DNA from: Euptelea pleiosperma
Taxonomy: Eukaryota > Streptophyta > Magnoliopsida > Ranunculales > Eupteleaceae
DNA: 64,000 bases
Reading direction: 5' to 3'
Assembly: GCA_035048495.1 (NCBI GenBank)
Contig: JASUTR010000130.1
Coordinates: 289,339 to 353,338 of the forward strand
Shown: positions 12,640 to 21,538 of the stretch, piece by piece
Layout of the letters: every line of letters begins with the position of its first letter
Numbering within the stretch: the first letter of the stretch is position 1
Translations under genes and position numbers: made by a program
Notes under the pieces: generated by a model
The model's input: only the letters and a program-made list of their open reading frames with translations
The model's database searches: none
Told to the model about the DNA's origin: nothing

Positions 12640-15117
12640 GGGACAGTCGAAACAAGTTAGCTCCATCCGTGCGTCAACGTATCAAATTGGACTCAGTTTG
12701 TGTGTTACATTCCGAAGCCAATAACTTGTGTCTTTTTCGCAACTAGACCTTGTAATTGGACTCAAACTCTTCCATTACTATTGTTTCAACAGATTTGAAG
12801 TGTTGGAACAAGATTTGGGACAGTCGAAACAAGTTAGCTCCATCCGTTCGTCAACGTCTCAAATTGGACTTAGTTTGTGTGTTACATTCCGTAGCCTATA
12901 ACTTGTGACTTTTTCGCAACCAGACCTCATAATTGGACTCAAACTCTTCCGTTACTAATGTTTCAACAGATTTGAAGTGTTGGAACAAGATTCTGGACAG
13001 TCGAAACAAGTTAGCTCCATCCGTGCGTCAACGTCTCAAATTGGACTCAGTTTGTGTGTTACATTCCGAAGCCTATAACTTGTGACTTTTTCGTAACTAG
13101 ACCCTGTAATTAGACTCAAACTCTTCCATTACTATTGTTTCAATAGATTGGAAGTGTTAAAACAAGATTTCGGACAGTCGAAACAAGTTAGCTCCATCCG
13201 TGCGTCAACGTCTCAAATTGGACTCAGTTTGTGTGTTACATTCCGAAGCCTATAACTTGTGACTTTTTCGCAACCAGGCCTCATAATTGGACTCAAACTC
13301 TTCCATTACTAATGTTTCAACAGATTTGAAGTGTTGGAACAAGATTTGGGACAGTCGAAACAAGTTAGCTCCATTCGTGCGTCAACGTCTCAAATTGGAC
13401 TCAGTTTGTGTGTTACATTCCGAAGCCTATAACTTGTGACTTTTTCGCAATCAGACCTTATAATTTGACTCAAACTCTTCCATTACTAATGTTTCAACGG
13501 ATTTGAAGTGTTGGAACAAAATTTGGGACAGTCGAAACAAGTTAGCTCCATCCGTGCGTCAACGTATCAAATTGGACTCAGTTTGTGTGTTACATTCCGA
13601 AGCCAATAACTTGTGACTTTTTCGCAACTAGACCTTGTAATTGGACTCAAACTCTTCCATTACAAATGTTTCAACAAATTTGAAGTGTTGGAACAAGATT
13701 TGGGATAGTCGAAACAAGTTAGCTCCATCCGTGCGTCAACGTCTCAAATTGGACTCAATTTGTGTGTTACATTCCGAAGCCCATAACTTGTGACTATTTC
13801 GCAACCAGACCTCATAATTGGACTCAAACTCTTCCGTTACTAATGTTTCAACAGATTTGAAGTGTTGGAACAAAATTTGGGACAGTCGAAACAAGTTAGC
13901 TCCATCCGTGCGTCAACGTATCAAATTGGACTCAGTTTGTGTGTTACATTCCGAAGCCAATAACTTGTGTCTTTTTCGCAACTAGACCTTGTAATTGGAC
14001 TCAAACTCTTCCATTACTATTGTTTCAACAGATTTGAAGTGTTGGAACAAGATTTGGGACAGTCGAAACAAGTTAGCTCCATCCGTTCGTCAACGTCTCA
14101 AATTGGACTTAGTTTGTGTGTTACATTCCGTAGCCTATAACTTGTGACTTTTTCGCAACCAGACCTCATAATTGGACTCAAACTCTTCCGTTACTAATGT
14201 TTCAACAGATTTGAAGTGTTGGAACAAGATTCTGGACAGTCGAAACAAGTTAGCTCCATCCGTGCGTCAACGTCTCAAATTGGACTCAGTTTGTGTGTTA
14301 CATTCCGAAGCCTATAACTTGTGACTTTTTCGTAACTAGACCCTGTAATTAGACTCAAACTCTTCCATTACTATTGTTTCAATAGATTGGAAGTGTTAAA
14401 ACAAGATTTCGGACAGTCGAAACAAGTTAGCTCCATCCGTGCGTCAACGTCTCAAATTGGACTCAGTTTGTGTGTTACATTCCGAAGCCTATAACTTGTG
14501 ACTTTTTCGCAACCAGGCCTCATAATTGGACTCAAACTCTTCCATTACTAATGTTTCAACAGATTTGAAGTGTTGGAACAAGATTTGGGACAGTCGAAAC
14601 AAGTTAGCTCCATTCGTGCGTCAACGTCTCAAATTGGACTCAGTTTGTGTGTTACATTCCGAAGCCTATAACTTGTGACTTTTTCGCAATCAGACCTTAT
14701 AATTTGACTCAAACTCTTCCATTACTAATGTTTCAACGGATTTGAAGTGTTGGAACAAAATTTGGGACAGTCGAAACAAGTTAGCTCCATCCGTGCGTCA
14801 ACGTATCAAATTGGACTCAGTTTGTGTGTTACATTCCGAAGCCAATAACTTGTGACTTTTTCGCAACTAGACCTTGTAATTGGACTCAAACTCTTCCATT
14901 ACAAATGTTTCAACAAATTTGAAGTGTTGGAACAAGATTTGGGATAGTCGAAACAAGTTAGCTCCATCCGTGCGTCAACGTCTCAAATTGGACTCAATTT
15001 GTGTGTTACATTCCGAAGCCCATAACTTGTGACTATTTCGCAACCAGACCTCATAATTGGACTCAAACTCTTCCGTTACTAATGTTTCAACAGATTTGAA
15101 GTGTTGGAACAAAATTT
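12640..15117 (+). repeat. Tandem duplication of a 7-monomer unit
   Basis: About 1,239 bp (7 x 177) at about 12,640-13,878 is repeated immediately at about 13,879-15,117. The private variant CCATTCGTGCG occurs at 13,371 and 14,610, exactly 1,239 bp apart. The TTATAATTTGACTC and GTAATTAGACTC monomers recur at the same offset. I saw almost no differences between the two copies. Boundaries are by eye. Confidence 0.8.
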
Positions 15118-18100
15118 GGGACAGTCGAAACAAGTTAGCTCCATCCGTGCGTCAACGTCTCAAATTGGACTCAGTTTGTGTGTTACATTCCGAAGCCCAT
15201 AACTTGTGACTGTTTCGCAACCAGACCTCGTAATTGGACTCAAACTCTTCCATTACAAATGTTTCAACAGATTTTAAGTGTTGGAACAAGATTTGGGACA
15301 GTCGAAACAAGTTAGCTCCATCCGTGCGTCAACGTCTCAAATTGTACTCAGTTTGTGTGTTACAGTCCGAAGCCCATAACTTGTGACTATTTCGCAACCA
15401 GACCTCATAATTGGACTCAAACTCTTCCGTTACAAATGTGTCAACAGATTTGAAGTGTTGGAACAAAATTTGGGACAGTCGAAACAAGTTAGCTCCATCC
15501 GTGCGTCAACATATCAAATTGGACTCAGTTTGTGTGTTACATTCCAAAGCCTATAACTTGTGACTTTTTCGCAACCAGACCTCTTAATTGGAGTCAAACT
15601 CTTCCGTTACTAATGTTTCAACAGATTTGAAGTGTTAGAAAAAAATTTGGGTCGGTCGAAACAAGTTGGCTCCATCCGTGCGTCAACATCTCAAATTGGA
15701 CTCAGTTTGTGTGTTACATTCCGAAGCCTATAACTTGTGACTTTTTCGCAACCGAACCTCATAATTAGACTCGAATTCTTCCATTACTATTGTTTAAACA
15801 CATTTGAAGTGTTAGAACAAGATTCGGGACAGTCGAAACAAGTTTGCTCTATCCGTGCATCAACGTCTCAAATTGGACTCAGTTTGTGTGTTACATTCCG
15901 AAGCCTATAACTTGTGACTTTTTCGCAACCGGACCTCATAATTAGACTCGAATTCTTCCATTACTATTGTTTAAACACATTTGAAGTGTTAGAACAAGAT
16001 TCGGACAGTCGAAACAAGTTAGCTCCATCCGTGCGTCAACGTCTCAAATTGGACTCAATTTGTGTGTTACATTCCGAAGCCCATAACTTGTGACTATTTC
16101 GCAACCAGACCTCATAATTGGACTCAAACTCTTCCGTTACTAATGTTTCAACAGATTTGAAGTGTTGGAACAAAATTTGGGACAGTCGAAACAAGTTAGC
16201 TCCATCCGTGCGTCAACGTCTCAAATTGGACTCAATTTGTGTGTTACATTCCGAAGCCCATAACTTGTGACTATTTCGCAACCAGACCTCATAATTGGAC
16301 TCAAACTCTTCCGTTACTAATGTTTCAACAGATTTGAAGTGTTGGAACAAAATTAGGGACTGTCGAAACAAGTTACCTCCATCCTTGCGTCAACGTCTCA
16401 AATTGGACTCGGTTTGTGTGTTACATTCCGAAGCCAATAACTTGTGACTGTTTCGCAACCAGACCTCGGAATTGGACTCAAACTCTTCCATTACTAATGT
16501 TTCAACAGATTTGAAGTGTTGGAACAAGATTTGGGACAGTCGAAACAAGTTAGCTCCATCCGTGCGTCAACATCTCAAATTGGACTCAGTTTGTGTGTTA
16601 CATTCCGAACCTATAACTTGTGACTTTTTCGCAACCGGACCTCATAATTAGACTCGAATTCTTCCATTACTATTGTTGAAACACATTTGAAGTGTTGGAA
16701 CAAGATTCGGGACAGTCGAAAGAAGTTAGCTCCATCCGTGCGTCAACGTCTCAAGTTGGACTCAGTTTGTATGTTACATTCCGAAGCCTATAACTTGTGA
16801 CTATTTCCCAACCATACCTCGCAATTGGACTCAAACTCTTCCATTACTATTGTTTCAATAGATTGGAAGTGTTGGAAAAAGATTTTGGACAGTCGAAACA
16901 GGTTAGCTCCATCCGTGCGTCAATGTCTCAAATTGGACTCAGTTTGTGTGTTACATTCCGAAGCCAATAACTTGTGACTGTTTCGCAACCAGACCTTGTA
17001 ATTGGACTCAAACTCTTCCATTACTAATGATTCAATAGATTTGAAGTGTTGGAACAAGATTTGGGGCAGTCGAAACAAGTTAGCTCCATCCGTGCGTCAA
17101 CGTCTCAAATTGGACTCAGTTTGTGTGTTACATTCCGTAGCCTATAACTTGTGACTTTTTCGCAACCAGACCTTATAATTGGACTCAAACTCTTCCGTTA
17201 CTAATGTTTCAACAGATTTGAAGTGTTGGAACAAGATTCGGGACAGTCGAAACAAGTTAGCTCCATCCGTGCGTCAACGTCTCAAATTGGACTCAGTTTG
17301 TGTGTTACATTCCGAAGCCTATATCTTGTGACTTTTTCGTAACTAGACCCTGTAATTGGACTGAAACTCTTCCATTACTAATGTTTCAACAGATTTGAAG
17401 TGTTGGAACAAGATTTGGGACAGTCGAAACAAGTTAGCTCCATCCGTGCGTCAAGGTCTCAAATTGGACTCAGTTTGTGTGTTACAGTCCGAAGCCCATA
17501 ACTTATGACTATTTCGCAACCAGACCTCATAATTGGACTCAAACTCTTCCGTTACTAATGTGTCAACAGATTTGAAGTTTTGGAACAATATTTGGGACAG
17601 TCGAAACAAGTTAGCTCCATCCGTGCGTCAACGTATCAAATTGGACTCAGTTTGTGTGTTACATTCCGAAGCCAATAACTTGTGTCTTTTTCGCAACTAG
17701 ACCTTGTAATTGGACTCAAACTCTTCTATTACTATTGTTTCAACAGATTTGAAGTGTTGGAACAAGATTTGGGACAGTCGAAACAAGTTAGCTCCATCCG
17801 TTCGTCAACGTCTCAAATTGGACTTAGTTTGTGTGTTACATTCCGTAGCATATAACTTGTGACTTTTTCGCAACCAGACCTCATAATTGGACTCAAACTC
17901 TTCCGTTACTAATGTTTCAACAGAGTTGAAGTGTTGGAACAAGATTCTGGACAGTCGAAACAAGTTAGCTCCATCCGTGCGTCAACGTCTCAAATTGGAC
18001 TCAGTTTGTGTGTTACATTCCGAAGCCTATAACTTGTGACTTTTTCGTAACTAGACAATGTAATTGGACTCAAACTCTTCCATTACTATTGTTTCAATAG

Positions 18101-18717
18101 ATTGGAAGTGTTAAAACATGATTTCGGACAGTCGAAACAAGTTAGCTCCATCCGTGCGTCAACGTCTCAAATTGGACTCAGTTTGTGTGTTACATTCCGA
18201 AGCCTATAACTTGTGACTTTTTCGCAACCAGGCCTCATAATTGGACTCAAACTCTTCCATTACTAATGTTTCAACAGATTTGAAGTGTTGGAACAAGATT
18301 TGGGACAGTCGAAACAAGTTAGCTCCATCAGTGCGTCAACGTCTCAAATTAGACTCAGTTTGTGTGTTACATTCCGAAGCCTATAACTTGTGACTTTTTC
18401 GCAATCAGACCTCATAATTGGACTCAAACTCTTCCATTACTAATGTTTCAACGGATTTGAAGTGTTGGAACAAAATTTGGGACAGTCGAAACAAGTTAGC
18501 TCCATCCGTGCGTCAACGTATCAAATTGGACTCAGTTTGTGTGTTACATTCCGAAGCCAATAACTTGTGACTTTTTCGCAACTAGACCTTGTAATTGGAC
18601 TCAAACTCTTCCATTACAAATGTTTCAACAAATTTGAAGTGTTGGAACAAGATTTGGGATAGTCGAAACAAGTTAGCTCCATCCGTGCGTCAACGTCTCA
18701 AATTGGACTCAATTTGT

Positions 18718-18722
18718 GTGTT
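18718..18722. repeat. Left 5-bp target-site duplication (GTGTT)
   Basis: The last five satellite bases before the LTR element are GTGTT, and the same five bases begin the satellite at 21,534. In the paralogous uninterrupted monomer at about 10,210-10,240 the sequence reads AATTTGTGTGTTACATTCC, with a single GTGTT at 10,223-10,227. A 5-bp duplication is typical of LTR-retrotransposon integrase. Confidence 0.85.
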
Positions 18723-19055
18723 TGAAAGTAGGGTTTTTCCGCGTCGTTGGTAACGGAAACCCTAATCTCAACACATTTTTTGTAATTATCCGATTCTTTT
18801 TCACTCAAATCCTGCAAAAATCACAGGCTTGTACAGTGGCTCGTGTCGGATGTCGATCCGCACTCGGGGTTAGTTAGCGCGACTCATGAACATGCAATGA
18901 CGGATTTTTATCAAGAAAACATGGAGAGGTGAGAATGATGATCGATTTAAAATAATTATTGGCTACTTTTAGAGAGAGAAATTTCCCACAAGTAATTAAG
19001 ACGAGAATAAATTGAGAATAAGACTGAAAACACAATACTGCAAAATCAATTAAAC

Positions 19056-19061
19056 TTTATT
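19056..19061 (-). promoter_or_regulatory. Putative LTR polyadenylation signal (AATAAA)
   Basis: On the minus strand AATAAA lies in GATTGAATAAAGTTT, about 195 bp downstream of the putative TATA box. This matches the usual order in an LTR, where the R region ends shortly after the signal. It supports minus-strand orientation. A chance hexamer in AT-rich sequence cannot be excluded. Confidence 0.45.
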
Positions 19062-19135
19062 CAATCATAGTGCTTACAAACTATCTTTGTAGAAATTACT
19101 AAAAACTTGACTATAAAGCATTAAAATTCTAGAGA

Positions 19136-19300
19136 GATTTAGAGATAGAAATAAGAACTAGAGAGAGAAAGTGAGATAGAGAGAAGAATAGCTAGAGAGA
19201 GAAACTAGGGAGAGAACATAAAGAAAGGAGTTTTAGATAGAGAGAAGGAGAAACCTATATAGAAAGAAAAAGATTGAGGGTTAGAGAGAGAAAAACTATA
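19136..19300. repeat. GA-rich simple-sequence tract in the LTR
   Basis: The plus strand consists of many AGAGAG and TAGAGAG units (TCTCTC on the minus strand). In the inferred transcription direction this pyrimidine tract lies just downstream of the TATA box, in the 5' leader of the R region. CT-rich leaders are common in plant promoters and plant LTRs. Confidence 0.7.
19256..19261 (-). promoter_or_regulatory. Putative TATA box of the LTR
   Basis: The minus strand reads TTTCTATATAGGTTTC, a good plant TATA element, followed by a CT-rich stretch where transcription would begin about 30 bp downstream (near 19,225). Together with AATAAA near 19,060 it gives the LTR a U3-R-U5 order on the minus strand. 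Confidence 0.45.
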
Positions 19301-19489
19301 CCTTGAATTTACCCAGATTTAGCCAATGGTTAGATCGGCCAAGAGAACATGAAAAGATGAGATCCGATGCATGGTGGCTGTTGTGCATGGTGAACGGGTC
19401 GATAGGATCTGCCCAATGTGAGAAGATCAAGCTTGCTTGGACAGATCGGCCAAAGGAGTTGATTCAGCCATGTCGAGATCCCGACATGG

Positions 19490-20330
19490 TTCATAAAGCC
19501 CTATCCGGAGGAATGAATGGTGGTGGCCCAATGAGGCGGTGAGGTGGAGCAAAAGAGGGAAGGGTTGCTGGTGCAAAACGGTTGAAGGCGCTGCACCCTT
19601 CTTTGCTCACCACGAGGTGATCAATCCGTGAGGACAGGGAAGGTGCGACAGTTGGCAAGTGGTGATGACGATGGAGGTGGAGGGTGGACCAATCTAAGGA
19701 GAGGAGCCTCACAACTTCTTCATCCCTTCTTTCTTTTTCTTATTTTCTTTTTTTGTTTTTTTTCTTTGCTGCCCTTTTTTTTTCTGTGAAGGATCCTAAC
19801 GGTTTGGCCGTTTGTGGCTGGTGTAGCAGTAAGGAGAGATGGATGATGTCGATGGTGAAGGACGGCTGAAGGTGGCTCGCCGGACTGGTGTTGCAAGTGC
19901 TACCTTGCGAGTTGCAGGCGGTGCTTGGGGCTGATCTATGGTGGAGAACCAGTATGTGGGGCGGTGAAGTGGACTGGGAAGGAGCAGCGGCAAGGTGGAA
20001 TGATGGAGGACGTGCAGGGGAGATGGAGGCGCTTGGCGGGGTGGAGCAGACTTGCAAGTCGTAGTGGTGGCTGTTATGGTGGCAACGGCCACCTCCTTCC
20101 TTCTTCTACTCCTTCTTCTCTTTCTTTTTCTGTTTTTCTCTTCCGAAAAGATGAAGAGAATGGCGGCTTGGGAGTGAGAATGGAGAAGAAGAACTGCTGG
20201 AGTGTTGGGTGAGGAAGAAGGAGAAAACGTGATGGGATTAGGGTGTAACAGCTGGGGTTTTTTTGAAGCAATCCGGAGAGAGCCTGACCGCGAAGGTCTT
20301 TTTTTCTTTTATATTGGAGATATCTTCCTT
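19490..20330. other. GC-richer, strand-asymmetric low-complexity core of the LTR
   Basis: This part differs from its surroundings. It is richer in G on the plus strand (GGTGG, GGAGG and GGTGGC motifs), is interrupted by T-rich runs at about 19,720-19,790 and 20,095-20,145, and has several overlapping ORFs of 60-105 codons on both strands. Their products are biased mixtures (Ser/Pro/His-rich or Lys-rich) with no domain that I recognise, and they overlap each other in several frames. I therefore read it as non-coding LTR sequence, possibly of captured origin. Confidence 0.5.
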
Positions 20331-20694
20331 TTAGAGAATATTCTCCAACCAATTAGAAGGGTGATGACGGTGGAGAATGTTGGCTGGATCACCAAACACT
20401 GTCCAGCCCTCATTGTAATCTAGCCGTTCATCTCATACTTGCCCACAACCTATCCTCTTTCCAAAATACAATTCCATGCTACCCACATGTGCTTACCATT
20501 TTTGAAATTTTCCGAAAACATACTAGTTTCTAAAAAGAACTATCTTTCCAAATTTTTATTCAAGCTTTGAAAAATCGCCCACTAATTTTCACTTTTAAAA
20601 TCTTTCCTTTTGTAAAAATATATTTTCTTTCCAATTATATAAAACAATTATTCCATTTTCGTAAGACCAAAGTTTTGTCGGGCTAAACGTTTTG

Positions 20695-20890
20695 GCCTAC
20701 GATCTTGGTGGCCCACAGGATGGATGAGGGATCGGAAGGTAAGGATGTTAGATCGGATGGTGAAGATTATGATCGGAGGAATGATTGAATGATTTGATCA
20801 TTTGATGGATGATCCAATGAGGGGTGAATGATCTGGTGATCCGATGGCCGATTTGATGATCTAGGAGAGGATGGAGGATCGTTTTGCTTA
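20695..20890. repeat. Degenerate GAT-rich repeat in the LTR U3
   Basis: About 195 bp are dominated by variations of GATCGGA, GATGATC and GATCCGATG, for example GATCGGAAGG, GATCGGATGG and GATCGGAGG at the left and GATGATCC, GATCTGGTGATCC and GATGATCTAGG at the right. This looks like an old, eroded short-period tandem repeat. An overlapping minus-strand ORF (20,767-21,060) is Ser/Pro/Asn-rich and shows no recognisable domain. Confidence 0.55.
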
Positions 20891-21013
20891 GATGAGGATG
20901 TAGGTGGTGAGCAGTTGGATCTTGGAGAGTTAGAGAACGAAGGGTGACGGTTGGATGTGGGACTCAGGGTTTGGAGAGAGGAGAGAGACAATATTACAAA
21001 ATAAAGAGAAAAT

Positions 21014-21087
21014 GCTAGCATAGGGTCTCGAACCCTGATCTTTGACTTGGTCTTCTGCATGCTTTACCGACTGAGCAAGCACTCGCC
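21014..21087 (-). other. tRNA-like (degenerate) sequence inside the LTR
   Basis: Read on the minus strand, this 74-nt stretch has a D-arm-like GCTCAGTCGGTA, then a tRNA-spaced AGGGTTCGAGACCCT that forms a T arm with 4 paired bases and a TTCGAGA loop. GGTTCGAGACC fits the RNA polymerase III B-box consensus, and TTGCTCAGTCGG resembles an A box. The acceptor stem does not pair properly, and the anticodon loop would read AAGACCA without the conserved T33. It is therefore not a working tRNA gene. It may be a tRNA pseudogene or a fragment of a tRNA-derived SINE carried by the LTR. Confidence 0.55.
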
Positions 21088-21436
21088 TTGTGTTGGTTTA
21101 TAAGCTTTAATCTCCTTAGTTTCTTCTTTGAGGGCTTATCTCTCCTTCTCTCTTGGTCATCCCTTGATTCTGTCGACTCTCCGGTTCTTCTTCTCTCTTT
21201 GGCCTACATCTTCTTGTCCAAGTCCACTGGCTCTTTATGCTTTGATTAAAGGCATTGTAGGTTGATTGTGGGCCCACAATCCTAAAATTCTCCAATCGGG
21301 TTTCCTGCGATAAAAGAAGCACGTAATGAGACTTAATCAGAACGGCTTTATATCTAGCCTTCCGAAAATGTGTTTAATGCATGCAAATATACCATTTCGT
21401 CCAGAAAAGTGTGTTCTACGCAACAGAAGAGACTCT

Positions 21437-21473
21437 TACGTAGAAAAGTAGGTAAATAGAGTATTTTACGTAG
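21437..21473. promoter_or_regulatory. Paired TACGTAG motifs near the U3 end of the LTR
   Basis: TACGTAG occurs at 21,437-21,443 and 21,467-21,473, a 30-bp spacing, with a related TCTACGCAAC at about 21,415. ACGT cores are recognised by plant bZIP factors, and paired copies in U3 could act as enhancer elements. The function is inferred only from the motif. Confidence 0.25.
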
Positions 21474-21533
21474 GAGAATGCAATAATGCTAAAAGGATAA
21501 TTGCTTAAAATAAGCACTTTTGAGCGAATATCA

Positions 21534-21538
21534 GTGTT
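21534..21538. repeat. Right 5-bp target-site duplication (GTGTT)
   Basis: GTGTT directly follows the CA end of the LTR and leads into ACATTCCGAAGCCC, so the satellite resumes in phase with the left flank. Confidence 0.85.

Larger units (their letters stand above)
1..18722 (+). repeat. 177-bp satellite, array 1 (about 106 monomers)
   Basis: This is an uninterrupted head-to-tail array with all monomers in one orientation. Successive copies of the landmark ACCTCATAAT (or its variants ACCTTGTAAT and ACCTCGGAAT) begin at 1, 178, 355, 531 and 708, giving a period of 177 bp with an occasional 1-bp change. Several monomer subtypes alternate. One carries an EcoRI site (GAATTC) and GTTTAAACAC. Another carries GTGTTAGAAAAAAATTTGGG and GTCGGTCG. 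Another has GAAATGTGTTGG with CATCAACGTGTC. Another has TAGATTGGAAGTGTTAAAAC. Another has CCCAACCATACCTCGC. Both ends are truncated within a monomer, the left by the window edge and the right by the LTR element. No gene is present; ORFs here are accidents of a period equal to 59 codons. A satellite of nucleosomal length suggests a centromeric or pericentromeric position, but the sequence alone does not prove it. Confidence 0.97.
18723..21533 (-). mobile_element. Solo LTR (about 2.8 kb), probably of an LTR retrotransposon
   Basis: The insert is 2,811 bp, begins TGAAAGTAGGG, ends GAATATCA (TG...CA termini) and is flanked by GTGTT duplications. I see no second copy of its ends inside it and no gag-pol coding sequence. 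It is therefore best read as a solo LTR left by recombination between two LTRs. The minus strand is the likely transcribed strand. On that strand a TATATA box (19,261-19,256) is followed about 195 bp later by AATAAA (19,061-19,056) and then a U5-like tail of about 330 bp ending in CTACTTTCA. U3 would then be about 2.25 kb, starting TGATATTCGC at 21,533. That is a long LTR, within the range of large plant Ty3/gypsy elements. I cannot assign a lineage, because the internal region that would carry the diagnostic domains is absent. A non-autonomous element without LTRs remains a weaker alternative. Confidence 0.8.

Noticed and set aside
1..18722. CRISPR-like direct repeats
   Set aside because: The repeats are contiguous 177-bp monomers without unique spacers and lie in plant nuclear DNA.
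18763..18775. Telomere-like AAACCCTAA at the LTR left end
   Set aside because: Only a single unit is present, with no tandem repetition.
21014..21087. Functional tRNA gene
   Set aside because: The acceptor stem does not pair, and the anticodon loop lacks the conserved T33. It is kept only as a tRNA-like sequence.
18723..21533. Complete LTR retrotransposon with two short LTRs
   Set aside because: The first and last several hundred bases share no visible direct repeat, and no primer-binding site, gag or pol sequence was found.
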